Shown one piece after another: positions 21,104 through 32,916 of a stretch of 64,000 nucleotides of DNA. The notes under the pieces were generated by a model. That model did no database searches. It saw only the letters and a program-made list of their open reading frames with translations, and had not been told where the DNA came from. Position 1 is the first letter of the stretch; every line of letters begins with the position of its first letter. This stretch comes from Prostheceraeus crozeri (Eukaryota > Platyhelminthes > Polycladida > Euryleptidae), in NCBI GenBank assembly GCA_907163375.1, contig CAJQUW010008924.1, positions 620,001 to 684,000 of the forward strand. The letters are read 5' to 3'. Both the position numbers and the translations under genes were made by a program.

Positions 21104-22435
21104 CATAGACTTCTAAATTTCTCTGGACAGATAAGTGAGTAAAATTTGAAATCATTTTCTACATGTTCAGGCCAACCAACAGTTGTGTTACAGAAGATCG
21201 AATTTTATAGCTAATCGAAGTGATAGATGACTATTTGAAGTGAGTCTCTTGTGCGATTCAGTCGAATGTAAATACCAAACAAAAATATCGCTGGTGATTG
21301 TCAACCGAAATGCAATGACAGTGTAACATCAATACATTCCTCTACATAACCCGATGTCAACGGACGGAAGAGCCACCCATAGCAATGACCATTGAAAGGG
21401 ACAATATGGAGCGGAAAAGAGAATCCACCAATTCCCACACCATGAATGTCCTGAATCAAGGGGAACAGAACAGGGATCACGACTGTGAACTAAACGGAGA
21501 TCCTTCTTTGCATTTACTTTCATGAAAACAATGATGATGGACATAATAAGCATTCCCAACCTGAGCATCCACTTCTGAGGAGGTTGGAACAGATATGGAG
21601 CGATCCGACGAGTGATGGAGCTCTTCTGAGAACAATGACAAGTAGCCTACTTGGAAAAGAACATTCGTATTATCTTGAGAAGTGTTTTGACTGGATACGT
21701 GAAATGACTGAAGCAAATTATTTTATCTCCATCGTCATCGCACAGAGAGTGACAAGAAAATAAAAACAATTTCTTTATTGAAGTTTTCCAGACTCAGTCT
21801 GAAAAATGTTGATGAGAAAATATCATGCAGTCAACCACAGTAGATGAAATGTATACAAGATGTAAATGTTTGAGTGCAAATGCTGATTTCAATATGAATC
21901 CTAATAATCAACATGATCCCAATGGTGCTTGTTGCCTTTCACTTCTGAAATGTAAAAAATGTGATTCCTGCTGTGAATGCATTGTCAGAAATATTTAACG
22001 GCAATGTTCGACATCTCTGAAGCTGCAAAACTTTGGAATAGAATTTATCATGTGATCTTTTTCATCAAACGCATCTGTGCTGCAACCATGCATTCTTTGT
22101 TGGAAGGTATTCTATGAGATCAAACTGAATAGTTGTCTAAAAAAATAGATTCTTTCTTAAAAAAAAATGATAAAAGCGGTATTCAGAATATCGATATGTC
22201 ATTTTTCTTGGTGACTTTCCACTTAATTCTTCGCAAAATCTCGATGTACATGCGTCCTATAAACTAGTGTTCATAAATATACATACATAATGTGCTTGAC
22301 ATGTATTGTGCTGACTAAAATTTGATAATGCAGAGTGACAGTCTATTTGTAAGGTAGTCAAATTCAGGATTTCTGGCCTGATCATGTAGGAAGCCAATTT
22401 CAACCTATCTGTCCAGAGAAATTTAGAAGTCTATG
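21104..22435. mobile_element. TIR element, copy E1 (internally deleted)
   Basis: Opens CATAGACTTCTAAATTTCTC and closes with the exact inverse, GAGAAATTTAGAAGTCTATG; the inverted ends match over about 31 bp. The 7-bp CACTAGC lies directly outside on both sides. Compared with the second copy (E2) it lacks about 620 bp near its left end and has more stops. No transposase is recognisable, so it is a non-autonomous DNA transposon of a superfamily I cannot name; perfect TIRs starting CA recall P elements, whose duplications are usually 8 bp. Confidence 0.8.
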
Positions 22436-22517
22436 CACTAGCGCAGTTGGTCTACATCTTAGAAGTCTATGGTTTACATGAAGAAGTCTGTGGATTTCTA
22501 TTCATGTAGCATCTATC

Positions 22518-24501
22518 CATAGACTTCTAAATTTCTCTGGACAGATAGGTGAGCAAAATTTGAAATCATTTTCTACATGTTCAGGCCAACCAATAGTTGT
22601 GTTACAGAAGATCGAATTTTATAGCTAATCGAAGTGATAGATGACTATTTGAAGTGAGTCTCTTGTGCGATTCATTCAAATGCAAGTACCAAACAAATAT
22701 ATCGCTGGTGATTGTCAACCGAAATGCAATGACAGTGTAGCATTAATACATTCCTCTGCATAACAATGAAATTTGAATCTGTTGTTGCATCGAGTTAGTA
22801 GAAAGTATTATATCCCAACTAAACATTCCGTCTTGTATCTTCAATTCCATGAATGTTACTTCAATGCCACCACGAAGGATATACATCATCATGATGGCAA
22901 GTAAGGAGGAAAAATGGAAGAATTGAAAAGCGTAATCTAAAGGACTGCCATCATACTTCCAATTTCTGCCTAGATGCTTCTCCAAACAACTACAAAGCCA
23001 TAATCCGGCATGGCCACATTTTCAAGTGTATGTCCTGGCAATGGAAACACATCCGGAGGATTTCTTGTTATGTCGATTTTGTCTAAAATCTACGAGGAAG
23101 CCATTCTATCTGGGTTTGTGACATCTCAAAATGATCATGGATTAAAAATTGCGATCATGAGTTGAAATCTTCTTGTCAGCGTCGTCGCATTATTGACTGT
23201 CGAAATATCTGCGAAATTTCGCATCTATAACAGAGAGAAATCCATTCCAGCAAGCACATGATGTATTTATGATTTATCACAAGTTTTCCAAAGTTGTCAA
23301 TATGATGACTTTGTATAATCTCTCTGGGTGACCAGCCAGCAATAGAAATTCGAAATCAGGTACAATTATTTTGCACTTCGGAATGATTGTCAAAGTTGAT
23401 GATGAACCCGAAGTCAACGGACGGAAGAGCCCCCATAGCAATGACCATTGAAAGGGACAGTTTCGAGCGGAAAAGAGAATCCACCAATTCCCACACCATG
23501 AATGTCATGAAATCAAGGGGAACAGAACAGGGATCAGGACCGTGAACTATACGGAGATCCTTCTTTGCATTTACTTTCATGAAAACAATTAATGGACATA
23601 ATAACCAATCCCAACCTGAGCATCCACTTCTGAGGAGGTTGGTACAGATATGGAGTGATGCGACGGTTGATGGAGCTCTTCTGAGAACAATGGCAAGTAT
23701 ACTTGGAAAAGAACATTGGGATTATCTGGAGAAGTGTTTTGACTGGATACGTGAAATGACTGAAGCAAATTATTTTATCTCCATCGTCATCGCTCAGAGA
23801 GTGACAAGAAAATAAAAACAATTTCTTTATTGAAGTTTTCCGGACTCAGTCTGAAAAATTTTGATGATAAAATATCATGCAGTCAGCCACAGAAGATGAA
23901 ATGTATACAGGATGTAAATGTTTGAGTGCAAAGACTGATTTCAATATGAATCCTGATAATCGAGATGATCCCAGTGGTGCTTGTTGCCTCTCACTTCTGA
24001 AATGTAAAAAATGTGATTCCTGCTGTGAATGCACTGTCAGAAATATTAAGTTGGCAATGTTCGACATCCCTGAAGCTGCAAAACTTTTGAATAAAATTTA
24101 TCATGTGGCCTTTTTCACCAAACGCATATGTGCTTCAAACATGCATTCTTTGTTGAAAGGTATTCTATGAGATCAAACTGAATAGTTGTCCAAGAAAATA
24201 GATTCTTTCTTTAAATAAATGAAAAAGCGGTGTTCAGAATATCGACATTTTATTTTTCTTGGTGACTTTTTCGCTTGATTCTTCGCAAAATCTCGCTGTA
24301 CATGCGTCCTAAAACCTAGTGTTCATAAATATACATACATAATATGCTGGACATGCAATGTGCAGAGTTTTTTGAGAGTTTTGAAATTTGATAATGCAGA
24401 GTGACAGTCTATTTGTAAGGTAGTCAAATTTAGGATTTCTGGCCTGAACATGTAGGAAGCCAATTTCAACCTATCTGTCCAGAGAAATTTAGAAGTCTAT
24501 G
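22518..24501. mobile_element. TIR element, copy E2 (longer)
   Basis: Same inverted ends as the first copy (E1), with ATCTATC duplicated directly outside (22511-22517 and 24502-24508), confirming a 7-bp target duplication. Only 82 bp separate E1 and E2. The interior has short frames on both strands. On the plus strand one frame (23579-23815) contains HPLLRRLVQIWSDATVDG and another (23877-24170) is cysteine-rich (ACCLSLLKCKKCDSCCEC). Both frames exist in E1 but are broken there. None matches a transposase I know. Captured host exons are one explanation, but unproven. Confidence 0.8.
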
Positions 24502-24719
24502 ATCTATCTTTCGAGGTCGCCTAGAGATCTACGGAGGTAGACGTTTCCTTCAAGAAGTCTCATGATCAAAAAGCAGGAATGCGCGTTTTGACTGTCTAAG
24601 TAATTCTAATAATCAAAGTTGTGAAATTTGTATGCGCTTAATGAAATTTAAACTATCCAAGATTATCTTGAAATGTATTTCTGCTATCTAAAGTTTTGGT
24701 GAAATTTCATAGCCATCCC
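24502..24719. repeat. Short dispersed repeat
   Basis: About 24565-24640 recurs inverted at about 45420-45500 (shared words include GTTTTGACTGTCTAAGTAAT). It is non-coding; the family is unknown. Confidence 0.5.
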
Positions 24720-25805
24720 TATCCCTGGAAATCCGGGGCAGGCATGGATACTAACATTACCATAGAAAGTCCTAGAATGGAAATTGCATGAAAATCATGG
24801 CACACGCCGGGGGAACTTAGTTGGGGCAAAACGCAAATTTTGCAGATCAACTTTCTTGTTTTCTGGTTGGTATTTTCATTTCAATTATCAAGTCAATTTG
24901 TGATCTGGAAAGTTGCCCCTTGTCCAAAGATCATGTACACAAAAGCAACAATGAATTTACAAAATACTGCGGCAACAGGATGACAAAGAAGGAAATCCCT
25001 TAAGACGTTCTGTACGTTCATCATTTTGAAATATCGCTCATATAATCTATCAAGAGTATAATCAGACACATATGCAACTTGCAATGTCAATTTTCAGAAC
25101 ATGCATTATTCCAGCTTGAAATCAGAGGCCAATCAACCTTCAGCTATTCATCTTATAAGATGAAGCTTACTTTAAAGGGTTTTCGTGTTCTTTACATTTG
25201 AACAATATTAAAATCTTTGCATACTTTCGAATATCAGCTGCCAAGATATCATCAAACTATTTCACATAAGTCATTCAATGATTAATTGAAGAGTTCCAGC
25301 GACATTCTATTTATCTAAGAAATGATTGTAGGTAAAGAAGCTTTCAGTGTGTTTATTCCAGAAGAGCGCTAGGTTTCTTAACCGCTTGACCGAGAAATTG
25401 TCCAAAAATTAGAAATTTTATCTGTGCATTCTTGAGATGTTCTTCCAACCAGTGCACCGAGAACTTTCAATATGACTCTGAACCAAATTTTAATTCGCAT
25501 TCCAGCATTGAAAAATTGCATAATAGTTGTGAATGACTGGCACAAATAGACACAGCATGTTAATTCATGGAATAGTGGGCTATTTCATAATGAAACAATG
25601 CCACCATCTCACTAAAATTCTCTTGATGAAGACCCTGTGATTTGCTGTCAACAACTTCAATAACCAACCTGGCAAACAGTTTGACTATGATATAATGTTT
25701 TAGATCGAATCTGATCTACAAACGATAGATTTTTGCATGTGCCATTATTGTACAAAGGCGAGATATCAAACTTCCATTCTAGTGTACTATTATCCACTTC
25801 TATGG
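24720..25805. repeat. Nested inverted repeat, left half
   Basis: Recurs inverted at about 34190-36455, where a Penelope-like fragment splits it. Similarity is high near 24720-25110 and lower in the 25360-25805 part. A 60-residue frame at 24821-25003 (starting MGQNANFADQLSCFLVG) is preserved in the other half (36192-36374) with two substitutions. Its protein is unknown and the preservation may reflect only recent duplication. The remainder has no recognisable gene. Confidence 0.7.
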
Positions 25806-26151
25806 GGGCAGGTTAACAAAACATAGACATATTTTTCTGTAATGCAAAAATTATATTCTAACCGGTCTCGAGCCTGAAACGTATCCGACCTCAATTGATT
25901 TACTGGCACTGAATATGTTGGAGTACTGTTTAGATACAATTGGCATGGATGTCTGGAACATTTTATAAGGTGGTTGTGATAAATGATGAGTAATTCAAAC
26001 AATCTTGACAACACCATTTGCGACATAATCGAAGAAGCGAGGTTATGGGCCGACCAATTTGATTACAACTTGTGAAGAGAAAGAGCAAAGCGATTCAGAC
26101 ATATCACATAAATGCGCTCCCAACATTTCAAAGATGGTTACTGGTGTGCCT
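25806..26151. other. Intergenic or decayed 5' part of the LINE-like copy
   Basis: No protein domain recognised. The element downstream probably begins in this stretch, but its 5' end cannot be fixed. Confidence 0.4.
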
Positions 26152-28297
26152 TGTCCAGTGAAAGACTGTTTATAGCGTTCGGCACCTTCAATGTTGTACC
26201 ATCATCTTGAGAGACATGTTTTAGGCTTTTATTCGGGTACAATTCCTCCTGCATGGCTCAATGAAAAAAGAAAGTACATATGCTCATGTAACCGCTTGGT
26301 TTCAATTTCTCAAGTTGATAACCACAATGAAAAGTGTACTTTCAATACTATTTCGAACACTTCTTCGCCGTCAAATGAGTCACATAATGCTCAAGAGATA
26401 AACTCAGACGATGCTAAAGCCTTGCCATCTTGGAGTGAAATCATGTCCCTGAAAAGACCTACTCTAAAGGCTATTCCATACAAGACTCGCTTTATATTTG
26501 CTCAGATTCTTTCAGATGCTTTAATTGACATTATGATTTCAAACTCAGAGGATTCCTGGAAGAGGCTGTGTATGCTTCCGAAATCCGTGCTACCATCACA
26601 GAAACGTGCCGGTAAAGGTCATCGCCTACCTGATGTTACTAAATTTTGCAAACAATGGAAATAAGGAAGACACATTGAACTATGGAATGCAGCAAAGACG
26701 ACATCCATTCAACGTCGCGGCATTATTCGAACAAGTAAAAAGCAACAATTAATCCGCGGAATATGTAGATATATCAATTATCGATGCTGCTTTGAACAAT
26801 ACTGCAAATGGTCAGTATGGAAGGGCGTGTCGTATTTTGATGTCAAATGGCATTGCTCCGAACAATTAAGAAACATGGTTAGCTCTTCAGTCAAAGCATC
26901 CAGATGGACGACTTCCCACAATTTTCATAGATGATGAAGTTTCACCACCCCAATTGGGTCCGAACTTCAACATTGAGACTGTCCTGAAGTCTTTTCCTAA
27001 AGACACAGCTTGCGGTCCTACAGGTCTCAAATTCCAACACATTGTAGACGCCTGTGAAGTGTCTTTGCCAGTGCAAATAATTTCTTCATTGCGTCACGTC
27101 ATCAATATCCCTATCTCAGAAAAAATTCAAATGCAGCTGCTCCTTTCATCGGTAGTGCTTTTTTAACAGCTTTGAAGAAGAAAAATGGCTCATCCGGAGA
27201 TGTTCGATCCATTGCTGTTGGGAATGTTATTCGACGATTGACAAGTAAGTGCATCTGTAACCTCTACAAAGATCCGACAAAAGAATTTTTGTCACCTTGG
27301 CAGCTTGGCGTTGCAGTCTCAAGCCGAACTGAAAAAGTAATTCATAATATGAGAGAAATGGTGAGAATGCATTGGAATGATGACTTTGCAATGCTGAAAA
27401 TTGATTTTAAGAACGCATTCAATTCTGTTTCCAGACAAGTCATGTTCGATGAATGCTCCAAGCATTTTCCAGATCTCCTACCTGATCTATCCACGTGTTA
27501 TGGCCAGCATCCTCAACTGTATCACACTCTCGGATCACTTTTATCTGCTCGCGGTGTTCAACAAGGAGATCCCTTAGGCCCGTTTCTATTTTCCATTGCA
27601 CTAAAACCGTCTCATTTCATCCATTGTTGAGAATGTACCTCAGCTTTCATTTCACTTATGGTATTTGGATCATGGGGTTTTCTGTGGCACCAGAGAGAAT
27701 ATTCTTAAAACGCTGAATATTATTGAAGACGCTTCGTCATGGAATGGTCTAGAGGTCAATTACAGAAAGTGCGAATTATTCTCAGCCTCAAACCTTGAAA
27801 TGTTTCCTGAAGATATTAAAAAATCTCACTTGCCAAATTTTGAAATTTTTGTCGAAGAAGTCATCTATCTCCAAAGCTTGAACAAGAAGGGGAGAGTAGT
27901 GACCAGCGCTGCCCAGCAGATATTTTGCTTCCGTCCTGGCATCTGGGTCAAACATCAGCACTCGACATTCCGATTGTGCATCGGCTGAATAAAGCTAATT
28001 TAACCGCAGCGAGCACCAACCCTGATATCGCAGTTGCCGATGCTGAGGACAAAAAATCGATAGCAATACCGAAAAGTGTCTTGTTGTAGGATGGCATTGT
28101 GCTCCCATTGTCGTATCAACATACGGGTGATGGGGTAAAATCGCAGCGATTTTTTGTCGCGAGTTTCGGTCAGGCTGTCCATGAAATCCGGACTGATGAC
28201 CAGCAACACGTTGCCCATAATATTTGAGCGCCTCTCAGTGACTCTCATGAGATCGAACGCGAGAGCACTTCTCTTGCGATCCGAAAGTCCGAGTTAG
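26152..28297 (+). pseudogene. LINE-like element: zinc finger, reverse transcriptase, C-terminal domain
   Basis: A decayed retroelement reading frame spread over all three frames. It starts with a zinc-finger-like CPVKDC...HHLERH (26152-26220, containing a stop), then a conserved N-terminal region (26191-26664, with LPSWSEIMSLKRPTLKAIP). The reverse transcriptase follows: CGPTGLKFQHI near 27010, DVRSIAVGNVIRRLTSKC, LKIDFKNAFNSVSRQ and GVQQGDPLGPFLF near 27555. The catalytic box reads YLDH (27662-27673) where the family has YLDD, so the enzyme would be dead even without the stops. The C-terminus (GWHCAPIVVSTYG, then FERLSVTLMRSNARALLLR) ends at 28297, but the segment homologous to RPADICIPDW is deleted. 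QGDP and a zinc finger point to a LINE of the R2/NeSL-like type; the exact clade is uncertain. Confidence 0.8.
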
Positions 28298-28690
28298 CTC
28301 GTATCTTTTTCTTTTTTACTTTCATTGAACTTTTTATCTTTGACTTTTAGTGTTTTGCATCCTAATCTTGTACTTTGTGCTGTTTTGTGTTGGAATTTAG
28401 AATATATATAAATTTCTTGTAATGACCAGGGGACTACTAGGATATCTACGTAGAAAACTTAATAGTCCCTGGATGAGCTCACACAAGGTAAGTAGATGCC
28501 GATGAGTAATACAAACATGGACGGTAATTAGCTTTAAAATTCACAAATTCAGAATTCAAAGTTCAATGTTGTGTCATCAGGCGGTTGAGTGGTCAGCATT
28601 TTCGGGTTTATATTCAAATCTGAACAGAAAGCGGTAGCTCTGAATGGCGAAATGCTTGCTACCATGTTTGTCGCGAAGAGGCCATAACGG
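28298..28690 (+). repeat. 3' tail of the LINE-like element, copy B
   Basis: Follows the C-terminal stop directly. From about 28500 to 28690 it matches the tail at 10297-10486 except for a few substitutions and a small deletion (GCGGTTGAGTGG here, GCGGTTTTAAGTGG there). The flank beyond it, AACGGCAAGAGG, is also found beyond the tail in the right arm. Confidence 0.7.
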
Positions 28691-29736
28691 CAAGAGGAGG
28701 AGATGAGGAGTCGCAATGCAGTTATTGTGCACCCAAACTTAAGCGCTTTTCTCCATATACACGTCTACGCACCTAGGTCGGTGACCTTGGTCGTTGATTT
28801 TCTTGGATAATTGCTTATTGCCTGAAATAAAGAAAAATTGCTACTTATGGTTATTTATATCAATGAAATCATAAACGTAACTGATAATAAGGCAATCATA
28901 AAGCTATGTTATAATGAATAATGAACTTAGTAATTACTGATTGATACCTTAATAATGATCAAAATGATCAAAATTCCTCTATTTAAATTTTTGATCCAAT
29001 AAAAACTAAATATAGACCTGGTTCACGCTATATCTAAGGAGATGCGCACAAGATAGGAAGACAGTGACCAGTGAATAATAGTTCACTGCGCTTTACTTAC
29101 TTATTATATTCCGGGTATTACACCGGCCTACAAGCGTGTATCTGACATTACCGTACATGTACTACGAATTGAATTCACTGTAGGCCTACTAATTTTGCAT
29201 AAATATCTCGAGAATACATGTATCAAAATGTTAATTCTTCATAGGTTTTTGTGCTGAATAGGAAAATACAGATATATAACTAACTTGATCCAAACATTGC
29301 CAGTTGAAGTACAATAATTCAGATGTATGTACTCACAAAAATCATACACCCATATAGGCAATGTCAAATGAATTATAGCTAACATCTTACAGAAGTACAA
29401 CTGTCGCAACACTGCAGTCTCTGTGCTGCAGATTGATCTTAGGTCTTACCTCTCATGTCAATAATTCATGCCACAGTTGCCGGCGCACGCTTTGACGCGA
29501 ATAGATATGGCAGTGGCATTGTGCACCGGTTGATGCTGAAGCCGCAAATAAATCACTAAATTACTCTTCAAAATTGTTTCATCGAACAGGAAGTCAAACA
29601 AGCCTTGGTTGTCATTCATCTAGCATAAAAGGAAATACAATAAAATTTGAAATTCAAAATTATCCGACTTCTATGTGTTAACCGGCCCTGCTAACCTGCC
29701 CTGTGAGCATAGAGATAATCTGACATAGTTTAAAGC

Positions 29737-29863
29737 GGATAAACGTGGATTTATTAAGATTTGCCGATATCTCGGTCAATCATTAGAGTGAACTGCCCTT
29801 TGAGCAGTTAGCTAGATAATTGTCCTCGTTATTTCAGCAAATCTAAAAAATCCACGTTTATCC
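29737..29863. repeat. Foldback MITE-like element, left-arm copy
   Basis: 127 bp, opening GGATAAACGTGGATTT and closing AAATCCACGTTTATCC. The inverted halves are related along nearly the full length and meet at a small hairpin (AACTGC...GCAGTT). There is no coding capacity. The partner is at 55032-55158. It can fold into one long stem, a form typical of full-palindrome MITEs. Confidence 0.75.
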
Positions 29864-30904
29864 ATTACATAATTGCAATGACAGATAGATATGTTTGCTT
29901 AGACTACAGTGTGGAACTACCTAGCAACAATGTAATTTTGTAACAAGTACTGACAGTTACGGCTTCAAGCCGACAAATGCAACGGATTGAACAACCTGCA
30001 GAGCTGCCCCAGTAGACAAATGGAGCGGAACGCCTTCAATCGACAAATGTAGGGCTTCTACAAATGTCGGCTTTGCCTACTTATCTTGCGGCCCATAAAG
30101 TGTTGAAGGAGACGCGACCTTTTGTTGACATCACCGACGTCACACGAATCCGTTGGCGGCTTTTGTTTTATTTTTGGAAAAGTCAGCAATACTTCCTTTG
30201 ACGGAAGTGACTCACGCACAAATACAGAGCATTTATCGGTCTACATCACATGCTACAACCAAAACAATTGCCCTTGAAATGTACATACATGCATAATCAA
30301 TATGCTTTCGACTTATTTTCAGCAGCCACTGAAAGATGCGTGTCCTGAAAATTAAATGTATTAAAATTTTGCATACTGATGGAAGGTTATTTTTTATTAT
30401 CCATTTTGAACAGTACTTTTCTTGAAGATCTGAATCTTTGTGTGATAGCATTCAACGGATTGGCTCAGTTTTCAAAATGAGTGCGTGATTTGGAAATTCA
30501 TATGCTTTGTAAATACAACTTATTAAAATTTCAAATAGCAATGGCACATTTAAGTAGTCATTTTTGTGTCTTTTTCTGAATTACTTGAATTCTTTGGGCA
30601 TCAACAAGTATTCATTCCTCTTTATAATCACATTTGAGGTCAATTGGAGATACAGAACATCATCTCCCAGGACCACATATGGTTACTTTTGGGTGAGATG
30701 AGAGTCTTCCTCATTTCGCAAACGCATATTTTAGTTGTATTCTTTGGACAAATCAAGCTGATCAATCGCTGTTGCACTCATAATCAATATCTTTGTACAT
30801 TAAGCCAATTTGGAATCGTAAAAACAATCACTAGAAGATGCATAGCCAGCACTTGTTAATTAAAATTAAGCAACTAAATGTGAAAAATTTCAAAAATTGA
30901 TCGG

Positions 30905-30926
30905 CAGAATAGAATAGAATAGAATA
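30905..30926. repeat. AGAAT microsatellite
   Basis: Four tandem AGAAT units, shared in inverted form with the right arm near 51296-51317. Confidence 0.8.
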
Positions 30927-31201
30927 TAAAAGGCGCATACATGTATTTTGCAAATAAAAATCTAGACATAAACGAGACAAAATTTACAAAATGATATCAA
31001 TATCAATTGAATGTTCAATCAAAATACGTACGTCGGTTGAATAAAATTGGTGATTTTAACATTTCAATTGTTGTTTGCAGTAGGAAGATGAGCCAGTTAG
31101 ATCAAATAGATACAATTACCACCATTAAGGCTGGATTATAGTCTTTGAGTTTTTTCCGGAAGTTTGAGAGAAAAACGCAGGCTTGAAGCATTCACCGCAA
31201 G

Positions 31202-32455
31202 TTGGCACAGTTTCTGCCTCGCAACTGCGGTAAACTTAAACGCAAGATCGTGCGGGTTTCAATTTCATATTTAGAGTTGACGCTTGCCATGAGATATCAC
31301 TTCATGATGCAGGAGTCTTCCGAAGAAGTCGTCAACGACATGGTGCCCTTGATTTCGATAACTCACTTGCTCAAAAATCGTAGGCGACGGTGGAGTGTAA
31401 GACCTATAAATCGATCGAGAAAGGAAAATGGTGAAGGACGTCTAGTGGAGGCGATCAGACTGTATGACAAGGAGACTCATTTAAAATATTTCCGCATGCG
31501 CCGTAAAAGTGTTGATCAGTTGTTCCACGTCGTTGGTCCCCATATAACTCATCAATGAAATCATTTGTTGCCTATCGGCCATTACCTTGAGATACTTATC
31601 CACGGGTGACTCATTTCAGACTATTACCATAAGTTTTCGTTGCGGTGCCACTACATTGAGCCTGATTGTCTACAAAACCTGTGAACTAATTTGGAAACTT
31701 CTCCGTCAACAGTTCCTACCTGAAACTAGCAGGCCTAGTGACCTCTGAATGAATAATGCCAGAAATTTCGAGACCTTGTGGAGCTTCCCAAATTTTGTCG
31801 GCTCGATTGCCGGATAGCATATATCTCTAAAGGCCCCACGAAACAGTGGCAGTGAGTATTTCAATTATAAACATGTTGCATCAATTGTTTTGCTAGCATC
31901 CGTTGACGCAGACTATTGTTTAAAGATAGTTGACATGGAGCGTTCGGGAGAGAAAGTGATGGCGGAGTTTTGAGTAGATCGACGTTTGGAAGAGACATCG
32001 AACTGAATCAATTACAAATTCCTAGATCAGGTAACAATTTGCCTGGGACAAGTATCACTTCACCATTTGTATCTCCATTGAAGGAGAATATTATGAAACC
32101 GCACTCAAGAAGCACAAATCTGACGTATGAACAGAAAGCATTCAATATCAATTGAGCCGTGCAAGACGTGTCATTGAAAACGCCTTCGGGATTATTGTCC
32201 TCTACATGGCGAGTGTTTCGCAGGTCCATGGAAGCTCTCCCGTCGAATGCTATTCTGGTTACTAAAGCAGCTGTTGTTTTGCACAATTTCCTTCGAAAAA
32301 TGGACTCTGATGGTAGCAATGCCCGAAATACAATGTACATGCCTCCATGCAGCGTTGACCACGATGATCATGAAGGCAATAGTCTACCGGATGACTGGCG
32401 ATTTGAAGAGGAAAATTGTTTTCGAAACATTGTTCATCAAGAAAGTAACAACTAA
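31202..32455 (+). pseudogene. Harbinger transposase remnant (DDE_Tnp_4)
   Basis: The N-terminal part (31202-31558) has the family's RRRRWSVRPINRSR block and a helical KYFRMRRKSVDQLFHVVGP segment. The C-terminal part (32159-32455) has the conserved end: RARRVIENAFGIIV is readable across 32157-32200 with a frame change, then VFRRSMEALPSNA and KAAVVLHNFLR. The middle, which should hold the first catalytic aspartates, is full of stops. The protein would be about 350-400 residues if whole; this copy is dead. Its transposase-specific partner lies convergently on the minus strand of the same element. Confidence 0.8.
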
Positions 32456-32569
32456 ACTGATTCAATCTCTTCTACGCGTGAACAATTTATGAAACATTTT
32501 GAAGAAAGTAACAACTAAACTGATTCAATCGCTTCTACGCGTGAACAATTTATGAAACATTTTGTTTCA

Positions 32570-32916
32570 ATTTCTTCATCAAAATTTCTACTGTTGTTCT
32601 TTCTCTAACGAAGTCATCTAAAACGTTCATGGACTCAAAGTATTTCCACTTTGGTTTTGGATTTCTGCCAGGATTACCGTGCCGTGTGGATAATTCTAGT
32701 TTCTTCTTCCGATGGATGTCACGGAGATATCGCTACATATCTTTGCATTATTACTTGTCGCCTCATTTGTTTAGCAATCTCAGACCAGGAGTTGTTTTGT
32801 TGATGATATGGTCCAGAGATCAGAATAATTTCGTACCATCTTTTAATGAGCCTCTCCTCATCAATAAAACTTTCGATCATTACGGGATGTTTGCAGCTGT
32901 TAGTTCCTTCCATCAC
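32570..32916 (-). pseudogene. Harbinger second protein, MADF/Myb-like domain, broken
   Basis: On the minus strand, ESFIDEERLIKRWYEIILIS and NNSWSEIAKQM give the first half of a MADF-type domain. In another frame RYLRDIHRKKKLELS and PKWKYFESMNVLDDFV give its second half. MADF or Myb-like proteins in Harbinger elements bind the transposon DNA and help bring the transposase into the nucleus. A frameshift lies between the two halves. The inverted twin is at about 49367-49715 on plus. The 123-residue plus-strand frame across it is a shadow. Confidence 0.65.

Larger units (their letters stand above)
28691..31127. repeat. Left arm of the large inverted duplication, non-coding part
   Basis: Pairs with about 51091-56285 of the right arm. 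No gene is recognised. It contains a foldback element (29737-29863) and an AGAAT microsatellite (30905-30926). The right arm has three additions relative to it: an insertion at 52661-53299, a larger block at 53383-54993, and a local duplication of the 30700-31320 region. Confidence 0.7.
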
